Assembly (NCBI GenBank): GCA_002713825.1
Contig: PAUU01000061.1
Coordinates: 3,479-15,191, forward strand
Direction: 5' to 3'
Length of the DNA stretch: 11,713 nt
From: Acidiferrobacteraceae bacterium
Lineage (GTDB): Bacteria; Pseudomonadota; Gammaproteobacteria; Arenicellales; UBA868
In this document: positions 1 through 7,014 of the stretch, piece by piece
Position numbering within the stretch: the stretch's first letter is position 1
Layout: the number at the start of each line of letters is the position of its first letter
The notes under the pieces: model-generated
What the model saw: only the letters and a program-made list of their open reading frames with translations
What the model was told of the DNA's origin: nothing
Database searches by the model: none
Made by a program: the position numbers and the translations under genes

Positions 1-71
1 ACCATGATGAGGGCAATGGAAGCCGCGACAGCAGCAAGTGCAGATAGCCAGAAAAGGGCTCGGATCAACAT
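1..71 (-). CDS. mrcA: Penicillin-binding protein 1A, N-terminal fragment (runs off the left edge)
   Basis: The - strand reads from an ATG at 71 into the window edge with no stop, giving a partial protein that begins MLIRALFWLSALAAVAASIA and continues LIMV. This is a short positively charged start followed by one hydrophobic membrane segment, as expected for the signal anchor of a class A penicillin-binding protein. Those enzymes polymerise and cross-link peptidoglycan at the outer face of the inner membrane. An in-frame stop lies just upstream (complement of 87-89) and no other start codon lies between, so ATG 71 is the only possible start here. There is no good Shine-Dalgarno sequence. The identity rests mainly on synteny: ponA/mrcA is divergent from pilM in many Gamma- and Betaproteobacteria. 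No catalytic domain is visible in the window. Confidence 0.75.
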   Translation of the reverse strand, partial: MLIRALFWLSALAAVAASIALIM

Positions 72-179
72 AAAGCAGTGGGCAGGTTATTGCGGGATTC
101 CAGATGGTGCCGGACGGGTAAATTTTATCAAACTGGCCGGGACGACACCCTCCGCAGAGGCTCAGGGTACACTTGTCCG
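72..179. promoter_or_regulatory. Divergent ponA/pilM intergenic region
   Basis: These 108 bases separate the two divergent start codons and must hold, or lie next to, the promoters for ponA and for the pil operon. The only AT-rich patch is around 118-133 and could supply a -10 element on either strand (TAAATT or TTTTAT forward, TAAAAT reverse). I could not pair any of these with a convincing -35 element at 16-18 bases, so no individual promoter is called. An AGGG at 164-167, 12 bases before the pilM ATG, is a possible ribosome binding site. Confidence 0.45.
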
Positions 180-1235
180 ATGGGGATCTTTCGCAAATCG
201 AAGCACTTGGCACTCGGCATTGATATCGGCAGTGCCAGCGTCAAGGTGCTGGAACTGTCCACCGCTGGCAAAGGCTTTAAGGCAAACCGTGCGGGCGTTG
301 AGCCTTTGCCCAAAAATGCCATCGTCGAGCACCGTATCAACGATTTGCGGCTGATCAGCGACGCGGTTCGCCGGGCGGTGTCTCACTCGCGCAGTTCCCG
401 CAAGAAGGTCGTGGTGTCGGTTCCGCAAACTCATGTCATCACTAGGACCATCAATCTTCCTGCAGGTCTGGCCGAACGCGAGATCGAAGAACAGGTCATG
501 ATCGAGGCGGCCCAGCAGATTCCGCATTCTTTGGATGAGGTCAATCTGGATTTTGAGGTATCCGGCGGGGCGCGGGATGGAAGCGATGACCAAGTTACCA
601 TTACTGCCTGTCGTAAGGAGATTGTTGAAGATTATGCGGCGGTGATGGAACTTGCGGGACTCAAAGCGATGATCGTTGACGTGGGATTGTCTGCGGTTGA
701 GCGGGGATACGGTTTTGTGGCTCAGACTCTAGGGGATTCCTTGGAGGGGCGGGCGATTGCGCTTATGGACTTTGGTGATGTCACTACGCGGCTCGATCTT
801 TTTGTTGACGGCCGCTCAATTTACGGCCGCGAACAGAATTTCGGCGGCCGTATTCTCACGGAGAACGTGCGTTCCCGTTATGGCATCGATTATCGCGAAG
901 CCGAAGCGCTCAAGCGCGGTGGGGATCTGCCGCAGAATTATGGGCAAGATCTGTTGGAACCGTTCCGTCAGGCGATGGCGCGGGAAGCTGCTCGCAGTGT
1001 TGAATTCTGCCTATCAGCGCAATTGGGTATGGACCGCGTAGATGCATTGGTCATCAGCGGAGGTTGTGTTCAGATTGAGGGCATCGCTGCGCTGATCGAG
1101 TCGCACGTGGGTGTGCCGACGGTTCTGGCCGACCCGTTCGGCTCGGGAAGCGCCATCAAGGCGGATAAACTGGTTGCGAGATATGGCCCAAGTATGATCA
1201 AGGCGGCCGGGCTCGCGGTCCGGGGAGCACGTTGA
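180..1235 (+). CDS. pilM: Type IV pilus assembly protein PilM (actin-like ATPase fold)
   Basis: PilM is the cytoplasmic actin-like member of the type IV pilus alignment complex. It binds ATP and the cytoplasmic tail of PilN and connects the motor side to PilN/PilO/PilP. The protein is 351 residues, the usual length. The first phosphate-binding motif is clear near residues 13-27 (GIDIGSASVKVLELS). A second actin-type loop follows at about 197-204 (DFGDVTTR), and the FGGR block and the late ISGGCVQIEG stretch at 292-301 match the family. ATG 180 is preferred over a GTG at 78 because MGIFRKSK leading into GIDIGS is the usual PilM N-terminus and the upstream extension looks non-coding. A weak AGGG lies 12 bases upstream. 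It is the first gene of the pil operon, ending 4 bases before pilN. The second phosphate motif is atypical, with Asp where Ala or Ser is usual. Confidence 0.96.
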   Translation: MGIFRKSKHLALGIDIGSASVKVLELSTAGKGFKANRAGVEPLPKNAIVEHRINDLRLISDAVRRAVSHSRSSRKKVVVSVPQTHVITRTINLPAGLAEREIEEQVMIEAAQQIPHSLDEVNLDFEVSGGARDGSDDQVTITACRKEIVEDYAAVMELAGLKAMIVDVGLSAVERGYGFVAQTLGDSLEGRAIALMDFGDVTTRLDLFVDGRSIYGREQNFGGRILTENVRSRYGIDYREAEALKRGGDLPQNYGQDLLEPFRQAMAREAARSVEFCLSAQLGMDRVDALVISGGCVQIEGIAALIESHVGVPTVLADPFGSGSAIKADKLVARYGPSMIKAAGLAVRGAR

Positions 1236-1239
1236 TCCG

Positions 1240-1803
1240 ATGAGTAAAGGGGTGAATCTGCTGCCTTGGCGGGAAGAGCGACGGCAACGTCAGCGCCGTC
1301 GCGCCACGATCACCTCAACAGTGCTGGTGCTGATCGCGGTGGGTCTCCTGGGCGGTGTTTGGTGGTCACAGGATCGTGATCTCAAGTATCAGCAAAGCCG
1401 TAATCAATACTTGCTTGACGCGATTGCCCAAGTGCAAGCTCAGCTTGAAGAGATCAACGATATTGAGACACGCAAGGAGGCGCTCCTGACGCGCATGGCG
1501 ATTATTCGTCAATTGCAATCCGAGCGGGTCACCTTGGTACGGGGCATGATGGAGTTGGCGACCACCATCCCCGAGGGTATTTTCTTTTCATCGCTGAAGC
1601 GTAGCCCGGAGGGAGTCAGTTTGACGGGGGTTGCTCAGTCCAGCTCGCGGATTTCGGCACTAATGGAGCAGTTAACCAACACGCCATCATTCGATCAACC
1701 TGAACTGAATGTGATCAATGTTGGGGATACGCAGGAATTCGAGCTTTGGGTTTCGTCAGTGCGGTCAGAGACAGATCAGCTCACAACAGAGGGCCAGCAA
1801 TGA
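1240..1803 (+). CDS. pilN: Type IV pilus inner-membrane assembly protein PilN
   Basis: PilN is a bitopic inner-membrane protein that pairs with PilO and docks PilM on the cytoplasmic side. The 187-residue product starts MSKGVNLLPWREERR. The NLLPWR motif at residues 6-11 is the known PilM-binding peptide of PilN. An arginine-rich stretch is followed by one membrane segment (about 23-43), then a heptad-like region (about 50-95) compatible with coiled coil, then a periplasmic domain (about 100-175) of the ferredoxin-like type described for PilN. The ATG lies 4 bases after the pilM stop. A GGGGAG at 1222-1227, inside the end of pilM, can serve as ribosome binding site with a 12-base spacer. Cotranscription with pilM is inferred from the spacing. 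Confidence 0.96.
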   Translation: MSKGVNLLPWREERRQRQRRRATITSTVLVLIAVGLLGGVWWSQDRDLKYQQSRNQYLLDAIAQVQAQLEEINDIETRKEALLTRMAIIRQLQSERVTLVRGMMELATTIPEGIFFSSLKRSPEGVSLTGVAQSSSRISALMEQLTNTPSFDQPELNVINVGDTQEFELWVSSVRSETDQLTTEGQQ

Positions 1804-1825
1804 TGAATTGCGGGATAAAGTGCCG

Positions 1826-2410
1826 ATGAGTTGGCTTGATGATCTGCGCAGTGTCGATTTCAACGAGCCGGCGGAGTGGCCGTCTTGGTTTGTGGTGGTG
1901 GTGTCGTTGCTCGGATCCGCAGCGCTGATCTTTGGTGGCTGGCAGTTCCTGCTTCGTGACCAGCGTCTCATCCTGGATTCTGAACAGGCTTATGAAGCTG
2001 AGTTGCGACAGACTTTTACGTACAAAAAAGGAATGGTAGTCAATTTGCCGGCCTACCGCGCTCAGATGGTTGAGATAGAGGAGATGCTGGCGGAGTTGGT
2101 ACAGCAATTACCGGACAGCAGTGAGGTACCCTCCCTCTTGATTGCGATCACCGAAGCCGGAGCGCGTCGAGGACTTGAATTCGTCGTGTTTGATCCGCAG
2201 GAAGAAGAGTTAGGGGACTTCTACTCAACGCTTCCCATCCTGATGGAAGTCAGAGGCGGATATCATCAGCTTGCAAATTTTATTAGTGATCTGGCGCAGA
2301 TGCCGCGGATTGTTACGGTAGGAGATATGGAGATTACCGCCGATGAAGAAGGCACGCTAACTTCGTCTTTAGTCGTCAAGACCTACAGTTACCTCTCGGG
2401 AGGCGTATAA
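1826..2410 (+). CDS. pilO: Type IV pilus inner-membrane assembly protein PilO
   Basis: PilO forms heterodimers with PilN and contacts PilP in the periplasm. From ATG 1826 the protein is 194 residues. It has a short cytoplasmic tail (MSWLDDLRSVDF), a membrane segment at about 21-40, a coiled-coil-like region at about 45-95 containing YRAQMVEIEEMLAELVQQLP, and a C-terminal domain with the family hallmarks SEVPSLL, GLEFVVFDP, YSTLPILMEVRGGYHQLANF and LPRIV-like MPRIVTV. The open frame extends back to 1718 inside pilN, but the WLDDLRSVDFNEPAEWPSW block corresponds to the start of known PilO proteins, so the upstream part is overlap only. GTG 1820 and TTG 1808 are alternative starts. A GGGA at 1812-1815 sits 10 bases before the chosen ATG. 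The gap after pilN is 22 bases. Confidence 0.94.
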   Translation: MSWLDDLRSVDFNEPAEWPSWFVVVVSLLGSAALIFGGWQFLLRDQRLILDSEQAYEAELRQTFTYKKGMVVNLPAYRAQMVEIEEMLAELVQQLPDSSEVPSLLIAITEAGARRGLEFVVFDPQEEELGDFYSTLPILMEVRGGYHQLANFISDLAQMPRIVTVGDMEITADEEGTLTSSLVVKTYSYLSGGV

Positions 2411-2413
2411 GGG

Positions 2414-2980
2414 ATGTGGTCTGGGTTCAGCCAGTGGGGATCACGATCACGCGCCGTGTGTATTGTGATCATGGTATTGATGGTAGCGGGGTGCGTGGAA
2501 GAGCGATCCCTGGATGATCTCATGCATTTCGTTGAAACAACTCATCGGGATACGGTGCCCAAGGTGGAGTCACTGCCGGAGCAGATGCCTGTTGTCTCGG
2601 TGACCTACCAGGCGGATCCGAGTCAGGATCCCTTTGCGCGGAGTAATGTCTTTGGGACACCGGAAGCTCAAGTGATCGCCGAACCTGAGTCGGATCCCCT
2701 GGAACCCGATGCTGATCGGACGCCGGAGTTTCTCGAGCAGTTTCCGCTGGACGCGCTGCAGATGCTGGGCACCCTGCAACTGGAAGAGGACACCTGGGGG
2801 CTCGTCAGTGCGCCTGATGGGGAAATCCACCGCGTCATGGTGGGATCCTATCTCGGTCAGAATAACGGAAAGATTATCGCCATCGACTCATCAGAGGGCG
2901 CGCTCAAGATCGAGGAGCGCCATCGGGGGGTCTCGGGCCGATGGGAACTTCGTCCAAGTGAAATGCGGTCCGGCAGATAA
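2414..2980 (+). CDS. pilP: Type IV pilus assembly lipoprotein PilP
   Basis: PilP is an inner-membrane lipoprotein that bridges the PilN/PilO dimer and the N-terminal domains of the secretin PilQ. The 188-residue product begins with a lipoprotein signal peptide: a basic start, a hydrophobic stretch at about 13-25 and the lipobox MVAG ending in Cys27. A low-complexity, proline- and acid-rich linker (about 45-105) follows. The C-terminal beta-sandwich domain (about 109-182) carries the PilP signature: FPLDALQMLGTL, WGLVSAPDGEIHRVMVGSYL, then LGQNNGKI and the final GRWELRP. The ATG is 3 bases after the pilO stop. GGGAGG at 2398-2403, with a 10-base spacer, is the clearest ribosome binding site in the pil cluster. 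This gene is unusually rich in GATC sites (about 11 between 2414 and 2980). Confidence 0.95.
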   Translation: MWSGFSQWGSRSRAVCIVIMVLMVAGCVEERSLDDLMHFVETTHRDTVPKVESLPEQMPVVSVTYQADPSQDPFARSNVFGTPEAQVIAEPESDPLEPDADRTPEFLEQFPLDALQMLGTLQLEEDTWGLVSAPDGEIHRVMVGSYLGQNNGKIIAIDSSEGALKIEERHRGVSGRWELRPSEMRSGR

Positions 2981-3010
2981 CCGCCACTGACCTAGTGTAA
3001 ATTCAGCATC

Positions 3011-5182
3011 ATGCGTTCTTTGTTCCTTACAAATTATCTCAGGAAAAAATCGATCCTATGGGCCTGTGTCGCTTTGCTCGGCCTGGTCGCGACGCCTGTT
3101 CTGGCGGACGCTGGACCAACCATTACACGGATTGATCACACCAGCCTTTCTGGTGGACGTCTGCAGATCGATATCTACTCCTCAACTGCGTTGCCTGCTC
3201 CTCGGGTGTTCCGCACGAGTGCTCCAGACAGAATTGTCTTGGATTTTTTTGGTGTACGGTCACAGCTTACGTCCTCAATGATCGATGTGGGACGGGGGGC
3301 GATCGAGAACATCCTGATTGCCCAGGATGAGGAGCGCTCGCGAATGGTCATCAATCTGATTTCCGCAGTCGGGTTCGTATCTGAAGCCGCGGATAACAGA
3401 CTCACCCTGGTGCTGGATCCGGTGATCGCCGTTTTGGGAGACGGCGGGCGCAGTAGGGCATCCGGGGGTCAGATAGCGCAGACGGGTCAGGATTCCACTC
3501 GGATCGGGTTGATTGATTTTCGACGCACGCCTGAAGGCGCAGGTCGCGTTATTCTGGAGTTTGATAGCGAGCAGGCGCTGGTGGATGTCCACGAGCACCT
3601 CGGAGAGATCGTGCTGGATATCTCAGGTGGGTTGCTGGAGGAGGCGCTTGTGCGGAGACTGGACGTCATCGATTTTGCAACACCGGTCCAGTTTATTGAT
3701 GCGTTTGCCACTGACAGCGGCGCGCGGGTGGTCGTGATGCCTCGGGGCGAGTTCGAGTTTGCCTCGCTCCAGTCCGGGAAGCGCTTTACCCTCGATGTAT
3801 CCCTGATACCGGTTGCGGGTGAGGGTGATCAGGCCATAACTTATAGTGGCAAGACGATCAGTTTCGATTTCCAGAACATTCCGGTCCGTAGTGCGTTGCA
3901 GCAGATTGCTAATGAGACCAGCCTCAATTTCGTTATCAGTGATTCTGTCACGGGGGATATGAGCCTGCGACTGAAGGATGTTCCCTGGGATCAGGCGCTG
4001 GACACGATCATGCAGACCAAAGGTCTGGCGCGACGTCAGCAGGGCAATGTGGTCTGGATTGCACCGGCGGAGGAGATCACCAATCAGGAGCGTCTGGTGC
4101 TCGAGGCGTCGCGTCAGGTAAGTGAACTTGAGCCATTGGTGTCCGATCTTATCCAGATCAATTATGCGAAAGCAGAAGATATTGCAAATCTTCTGAAGTC
4201 CGTTCGTGCCATTGAGCCCAGCGTGCAGCAATCCATGTTCGGCAGTGTCTCTGTGGCGGAAGTTCAGACCGAGGAAAATCGACTGCTGTCTGATCGGGGC
4301 AGTGTCACTGTAGACGAGCGGACCAATTCTCTTTTGATCCAGGATACGGCGCAGAAAATCCGCGAAATTCGTGAACTCATCAGTGAGCTGGATCGTCCTG
4401 TGAAACAGGTGCTGATCGAAACCAGAATCGTGGAAGCGAATGAAGACTTCAGCCGCAATATTGGCGTAAAGCTTGGACTGACGGGGATCAACAGCAATAC
4501 GGATTTGGGATCAATGATTGGTTCAGGATCGCTCGCCAACACGGCGACGGTCCGCAACGACGGCATCAGTTCCAGTGGGGATGGATCTTTGGGGGTAAAT
4601 CTGCCGGCCCAGGGGATCGGTTCGGTGTCGCCGGCCTCGTATGCCTTTACGCTGGCCAAAGCGGGCGCCGGATGGGCCTCGCTGATTGATCTTGAAATTT
4701 CTGCACTCGAGGCTGAAGGCAACGGGAAGATTGTGGCTAATCCGAGGCTGCTCACGGCGGATAAGCAGGAAGCCCATATCGAACAGGGTCAGGAGCGTAT
4801 CTTTACGACCAACACCCTCGGCGAGGGAACCGTCGTCACGAAAAAGGCGGTACTGGGACTGACCGTCACGCCGCAGATCACACCCGACGACCGCGTCATT
4901 TTGGATGTCTTCGTGACCAAGGATTCGTTCGTGTCACCGACAGAGGAAAATATCAACACCCTTCAGGTCAGGACTCAGGTACTTCTCGATAATGGGGAAA
5001 CTATCGTGCTAGGTGGCATCTACACCCAGCAGACCTCTGAGAGCGTATCGAAGGTGCCGGTGCTGGGAGACCTGCCTGTGCTCGGCCCGCTTTTCAGAAC
5101 CAAGGGAATCTTGGATAATCGACGCGAACTGCTGATTTTTCTTACGCCAAGAATCATCAATCCTGTCTTGACCGCCGGCTAG
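3011..5182 (+). CDS. pilQ: Type IV pilus outer-membrane secretin PilQ
   Basis: PilQ forms the multimeric outer-membrane channel through which the pilus is extruded and retracted. The protein is 723 residues, typical of gammaproteobacterial PilQ. A Sec signal peptide covers residues 1-32 (RKK at 11-13, hydrophobic core to 30, likely cleavage after VLA). Two AMIN-type peptidoglycan-binding regions follow at about 37-138 and 162-268. An STN/N0 domain is at about 282-352 (FQNIPVRSALQQIANETSLNF). A secretin N1-type domain follows at about 378-462 with TNSLLIQDT. The secretin core is at about 465-718, with VLIETRIVEAN, ANPRLLTADKQEA, VLGGIYTQQT, VPVLGDLPVLGPLF and the closing ELLIFLTPRII. ATG 3011 is the first possible start after an in-frame stop at 2993. 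No clear Shine-Dalgarno sequence is present in the 30-base gap after pilP. Confidence 0.97.
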   Translation: MRSLFLTNYLRKKSILWACVALLGLVATPVLADAGPTITRIDHTSLSGGRLQIDIYSSTALPAPRVFRTSAPDRIVLDFFGVRSQLTSSMIDVGRGAIENILIAQDEERSRMVINLISAVGFVSEAADNRLTLVLDPVIAVLGDGGRSRASGGQIAQTGQDSTRIGLIDFRRTPEGAGRVILEFDSEQALVDVHEHLGEIVLDISGGLLEEALVRRLDVIDFATPVQFIDAFATDSGARVVVMPRGEFEFASLQSGKRFTLDVSLIPVAGEGDQAITYSGKTISFDFQNIPVRSALQQIANETSLNFVISDSVTGDMSLRLKDVPWDQALDTIMQTKGLARRQQGNVVWIAPAEEITNQERLVLEASRQVSELEPLVSDLIQINYAKAEDIANLLKSVRAIEPSVQQSMFGSVSVAEVQTEENRLLSDRGSVTVDERTNSLLIQDTAQKIREIRELISELDRPVKQVLIETRIVEANEDFSRNIGVKLGLTGINSNTDLGSMIGSGSLANTATVRNDGISSSGDGSLGVNLPAQGIGSVSPASYAFTLAKAGAGWASLIDLEISALEAEGNGKIVANPRLLTADKQEAHIEQGQERIFTTNTLGEGTVVTKKAVLGLTVTPQITPDDRVILDVFVTKDSFVSPTEENINTLQVRTQVLLDNGETIVLGGIYTQQTSESVSKVPVLGDLPVLGPLFRTKGILDNRRELLIFLTPRIINPVLTAG

Positions 5183-5229
5183 GCGAAGACGAGCAGGAAG
5201 TTCCTTTACGACGCAATCAACCTGGATCC

Positions 5230-5760
5230 ATGATCTCCGCAAGCAATATCTATCTCGTTGGTCCCATGGGAGTGGGCAAGACCACGGTCGGCCGTTCCCT
5301 GGCCAAAAGTCTCGGTCTGGAGTTTGTCGACTCCGATCAGCAGATTGAGGAGCGAACCGGCGTCAGCATCAGTACCATCTTTGATATTGAAGGTGAGGCG
5401 GGATTCCGTGAGCGCGAAGCCAAAGAGATCTTTGAACTGGTAAAGCGGACGAATATTGTCCTTGCGACCGGCGGCGGGGCGGTTACGCGGGAGGATGTTC
5501 GCAAGGCCATGCGACATAACGGGCTCGTAATCTACCTGCATGCGACGCTGGAGATGCTGGTAGAGCGGACCCGTTCTAGTAAAAATCGTCCGCTTCTGAA
5601 TACCGGTGCAGATCCACGTGAGGTGCTCGAGACATTAATGCTGGAGCGAGATCCTCTCTATCGGGCAGAGGCAGATATCGTTTTTGAAACGGATTCCCGC
5701 TCGCCGCATGCCGTCGCGCGAGATATCTGCACAGAGATTCGCAAGCGTTGGCAACGCTGA
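5230..5760 (+). CDS. aroK: Shikimate kinase AroK
   Basis: AroK phosphorylates shikimate with ATP to give shikimate 3-phosphate in the cytoplasm, the fifth step of the shikimate pathway. The 176-residue protein has the Walker A loop GPMGVGKTT at 11-19, the shikimate-binding DSD at 34-36 with EERTG after it, FDIEGEAGFRERE (Arg60), the GGG turn at 81-83 that contacts shikimate, the lid Arg in NRPLL (Arg120), and the late ERDPLYRAEAD block. Length and motif order match the family. ATG 5230 is the only start in this frame near the conserved N-terminus. Its ribosome binding site is poor: GGA ends only 3 bases before the ATG, while a better AGGAAG at 5195-5200 is too far away. The gap after pilQ is 47 bases with no hairpin terminator that I see, so transcription from the pil operon may continue. 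Confidence 0.96.
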   Translation: MISASNIYLVGPMGVGKTTVGRSLAKSLGLEFVDSDQQIEERTGVSISTIFDIEGEAGFREREAKEIFELVKRTNIVLATGGGAVTREDVRKAMRHNGLVIYLHATLEMLVERTRSSKNRPLLNTGADPREVLETLMLERDPLYRAEADIVFETDSRSPHAVARDICTEIRKRWQR

Positions 5761-6827
5761 ACGTTGAACTCGGCAACCGAAGCTACCCGATCATCGTCGG
5801 GAACGGGTTGCTGAGAGACGAAGCAGTACTCGCACCCTATATTGCCGGCGATGAGGTCGTTGTCCTCACCAATGAGACGATCGCTCCCCTCTACCTTGAT
5901 CAGGTTACCACGTCACTAAAAGACCGCCAGTTCATCTGTCAGGTACTTCCTGATGGGGAGCAGTTCAAAAATCTCGATACGTTGCAGGGCGTTTTCGATA
6001 CTCTGCTGGAGAATCGCTGCAGTCGCGCCACCACCCTGATCGCGCTTGGCGGTGGAGTGATCGGTGATGTGGTGGGATTCGCCGCGGCATGCTATCAGCG
6101 CGGGATTCCGTTCATTCAACTGCCAACGACACTGCTGGCACAAGTGGATTCGTCTGTCGGCGGCAAGACAGCCGTCAATCACCCGCAGGGGAAAAACATG
6201 ATAGGGGCGTTTCACCAGCCCGCATGCGTGGTTTCCGACACCGGGACACTGGCGACCCTAGATCCTCGCCAATTGGCAGCGGGGATCGCCGAGGTCATCA
6301 AGTACGGTCTTATTCGCGATCAGAAATTCTTCAGCTGGCTTGAGGAAAATATCGAGCGTCTGCTGCGCTATGAGGATGACGCGCTGGAGTTTGTGATCCT
6401 GGAATCCTGCCGGCATAAGGCGCAGGTGGTGGCCAATGACGAAAGAGAGGCCGGTGAAAGAGCGCTCCTTAACCTGGGACATACTTTTGGTCATGCGATT
6501 GAAGCCGCAACGGATTATGTTGGTTGGCTGCATGGCGAAGCAGTCGCCGTGGGTATGGTGATGGCAGCGACCATGTCTCAGAAGATGGGTTGGCTGGATG
6601 CAGCAGAGGTCGAGCGTGTTCGTGAGTTGGTGAAACGGACGGGCCTTCCGAGTGAGCCTCCGGCCTCGATGTCGCCTGACGATTTCATGAAACACATGGC
6701 TGTTGATAAGAAAGTCAGTAGTGGGCGAATCCGTTTGGTTCTTCTGAATGAACTTGGCCAGGCATCACTGATTTCAGATTACCCTGACGAATTGCTGGTT
6801 GAAGTGCTCGACGCATTCTGCATTTGA
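5748..6827 (+). CDS. aroB: 3-dehydroquinate synthase AroB
   Basis: AroB converts DAHP to 3-dehydroquinate, the second shikimate-pathway step, using NAD and a divalent metal. The 359-residue protein has the NAD-binding GGGVIGDVVGF at 101-111, PTTLLAQVDSSVGGKTAVN at 126-144, the NMIGAF block, and metal ligands at Glu182 (AGIAEVIKYG), His245 (NLGHTFGHAIE) and His262 (LHGEAV). DKKV at 320-323 is also conserved. The start is called at TTG 5748: MATLNVELGNRSYPI aligns with the usual AroB N-terminus, and no ATG or GTG is available at that position. This makes it overlap the end of aroK by 13 bases, which suggests translational coupling. A weak GAGA at 5734-5737 may act as ribosome binding site. It is the last gene of the pil-aro block before a 262-base gap. 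Confidence 0.96.
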   Translation: MATLNVELGNRSYPIIVGNGLLRDEAVLAPYIAGDEVVVLTNETIAPLYLDQVTTSLKDRQFICQVLPDGEQFKNLDTLQGVFDTLLENRCSRATTLIALGGGVIGDVVGFAAACYQRGIPFIQLPTTLLAQVDSSVGGKTAVNHPQGKNMIGAFHQPACVVSDTGTLATLDPRQLAAGIAEVIKYGLIRDQKFFSWLEENIERLLRYEDDALEFVILESCRHKAQVVANDEREAGERALLNLGHTFGHAIEAATDYVGWLHGEAVAVGMVMAATMSQKMGWLDAAEVERVRELVKRTGLPSEPPASMSPDDFMKHMAVDKKVSSGRIRLVLLNELGQASLISDYPDELLVEVLDAFCI

Positions 6828-6828
6828 A

Positions 6829-6862
6829 GCAGTCTTTCAGAACTGCACCATTGCGGGGCAGT
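6829..6862 (+). other. Overlapping alternative stem-loops just after aroB
   Basis: Directly after the aroB stop, GCAGT (6829-6833), ACTGC (6842-6846) and GCAGT (6858-6862) follow each other. The middle arm can pair with either flank, giving two mutually exclusive small hairpins. The first can add a CT/AG pair across a bulge. The second is followed by CTCTTGTT, which is too poor in T for a confident intrinsic terminator. This may be a weak transcription end or RNA-stabilising structure for the pil-aro transcript. Confidence 0.35.
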
Positions 6863-6876
6863 CTCTTGTTCCATAA

Positions 6877-6888
6877 GCAGAATTCTGC
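6877..6888. repeat. 12-base perfect palindrome GCAGAATTCTGC
   Basis: This uninterrupted palindrome lies between aroB and the gltB promoter, about 22 bases upstream of the proposed -35 element. The position fits a dimeric regulator site, but the sequence matches no operator I recognise. A chance palindrome cannot be excluded. Confidence 0.35.
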
Positions 6889-6909
6889 ACCCTCATAAAA
6901 CTTTAACGT

Positions 6910-6938
6910 TTGAAGCGGTTTATCTGTGTCGGTATACT
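6910..6938 (+). promoter_or_regulatory. Sigma70-type promoter for gltB
   Basis: TTGAAG at 6910-6915 and TATACT at 6933-6938 are separated by exactly 17 bases. They match the sigma70 consensus at four of six positions in the -35 element and five of six in the -10. Transcription would start near 6945, giving a leader of about 145 bases before ATG 7090. It lies in the only substantial gap of the + strand genes and faces gltB, so separate transcription of gltB(D) from the pil-aro genes is likely. Confidence 0.6.
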
Positions 6939-6967
6939 CCTTCGGCCGTCGCGCCCAAGTGTGATTC

Positions 6968-7014
6968 GGGAGCGGTGCCCGCCTGTTGACGAGGTCTAAG
7001 TCCGCCTCCCTTTT
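6968..7014 (+). terminator. Terminator-like leader hairpin upstream of gltB (possible attenuator)
   Basis: GGGAGCGG (6968-6975) pairs with CCG-C-CTCCC (7002-7010), giving 8 base pairs with one bulged C. TTTT (7011-7014) and a pyrimidine-rich run follow at once. Two smaller hairpins inside would compete with it: GCGG/CCGC (6972-6982) and GAGG/CCTC (6991-7008). Because it lies downstream of the proposed promoter, it would act on the gltB leader; if that promoter is not used, it could instead end the pil-aro transcript. The T tract is short and the 26-base loop is large, so termination strength is uncertain. Confidence 0.4.

Noticed and set aside
78..179. N-terminal extension of PilM from GTG 78
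   Set aside because: The extra 34 residues have no counterpart in PilM and overlap the divergent promoter region; ATG 180 gives the standard N-terminus.
4..354. Open frame of 116 codons on the + strand at the left edge
   Set aside because: It crosses the ponA start, the intergenic region and the pilM start in another frame; its sequence resembles no family.
162..593. Open frame of 143 codons on the - strand over pilM
   Set aside because: It is antisense to conserved PilM motifs, has no protein family resemblance and no plausible operon partner.
1718..1825. Upstream extension of PilO overlapping pilN
   Set aside because: It is open only because no stop happens to occur; the conserved PilO start aligns at ATG 1826.
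3623..4231. Open frame of 202 codons on the - strand inside pilQ
   Set aside because: It is antisense to well-conserved PilQ domains, has no recognisable motif and is one of many antisense frames produced by the coding bias of the + strand.
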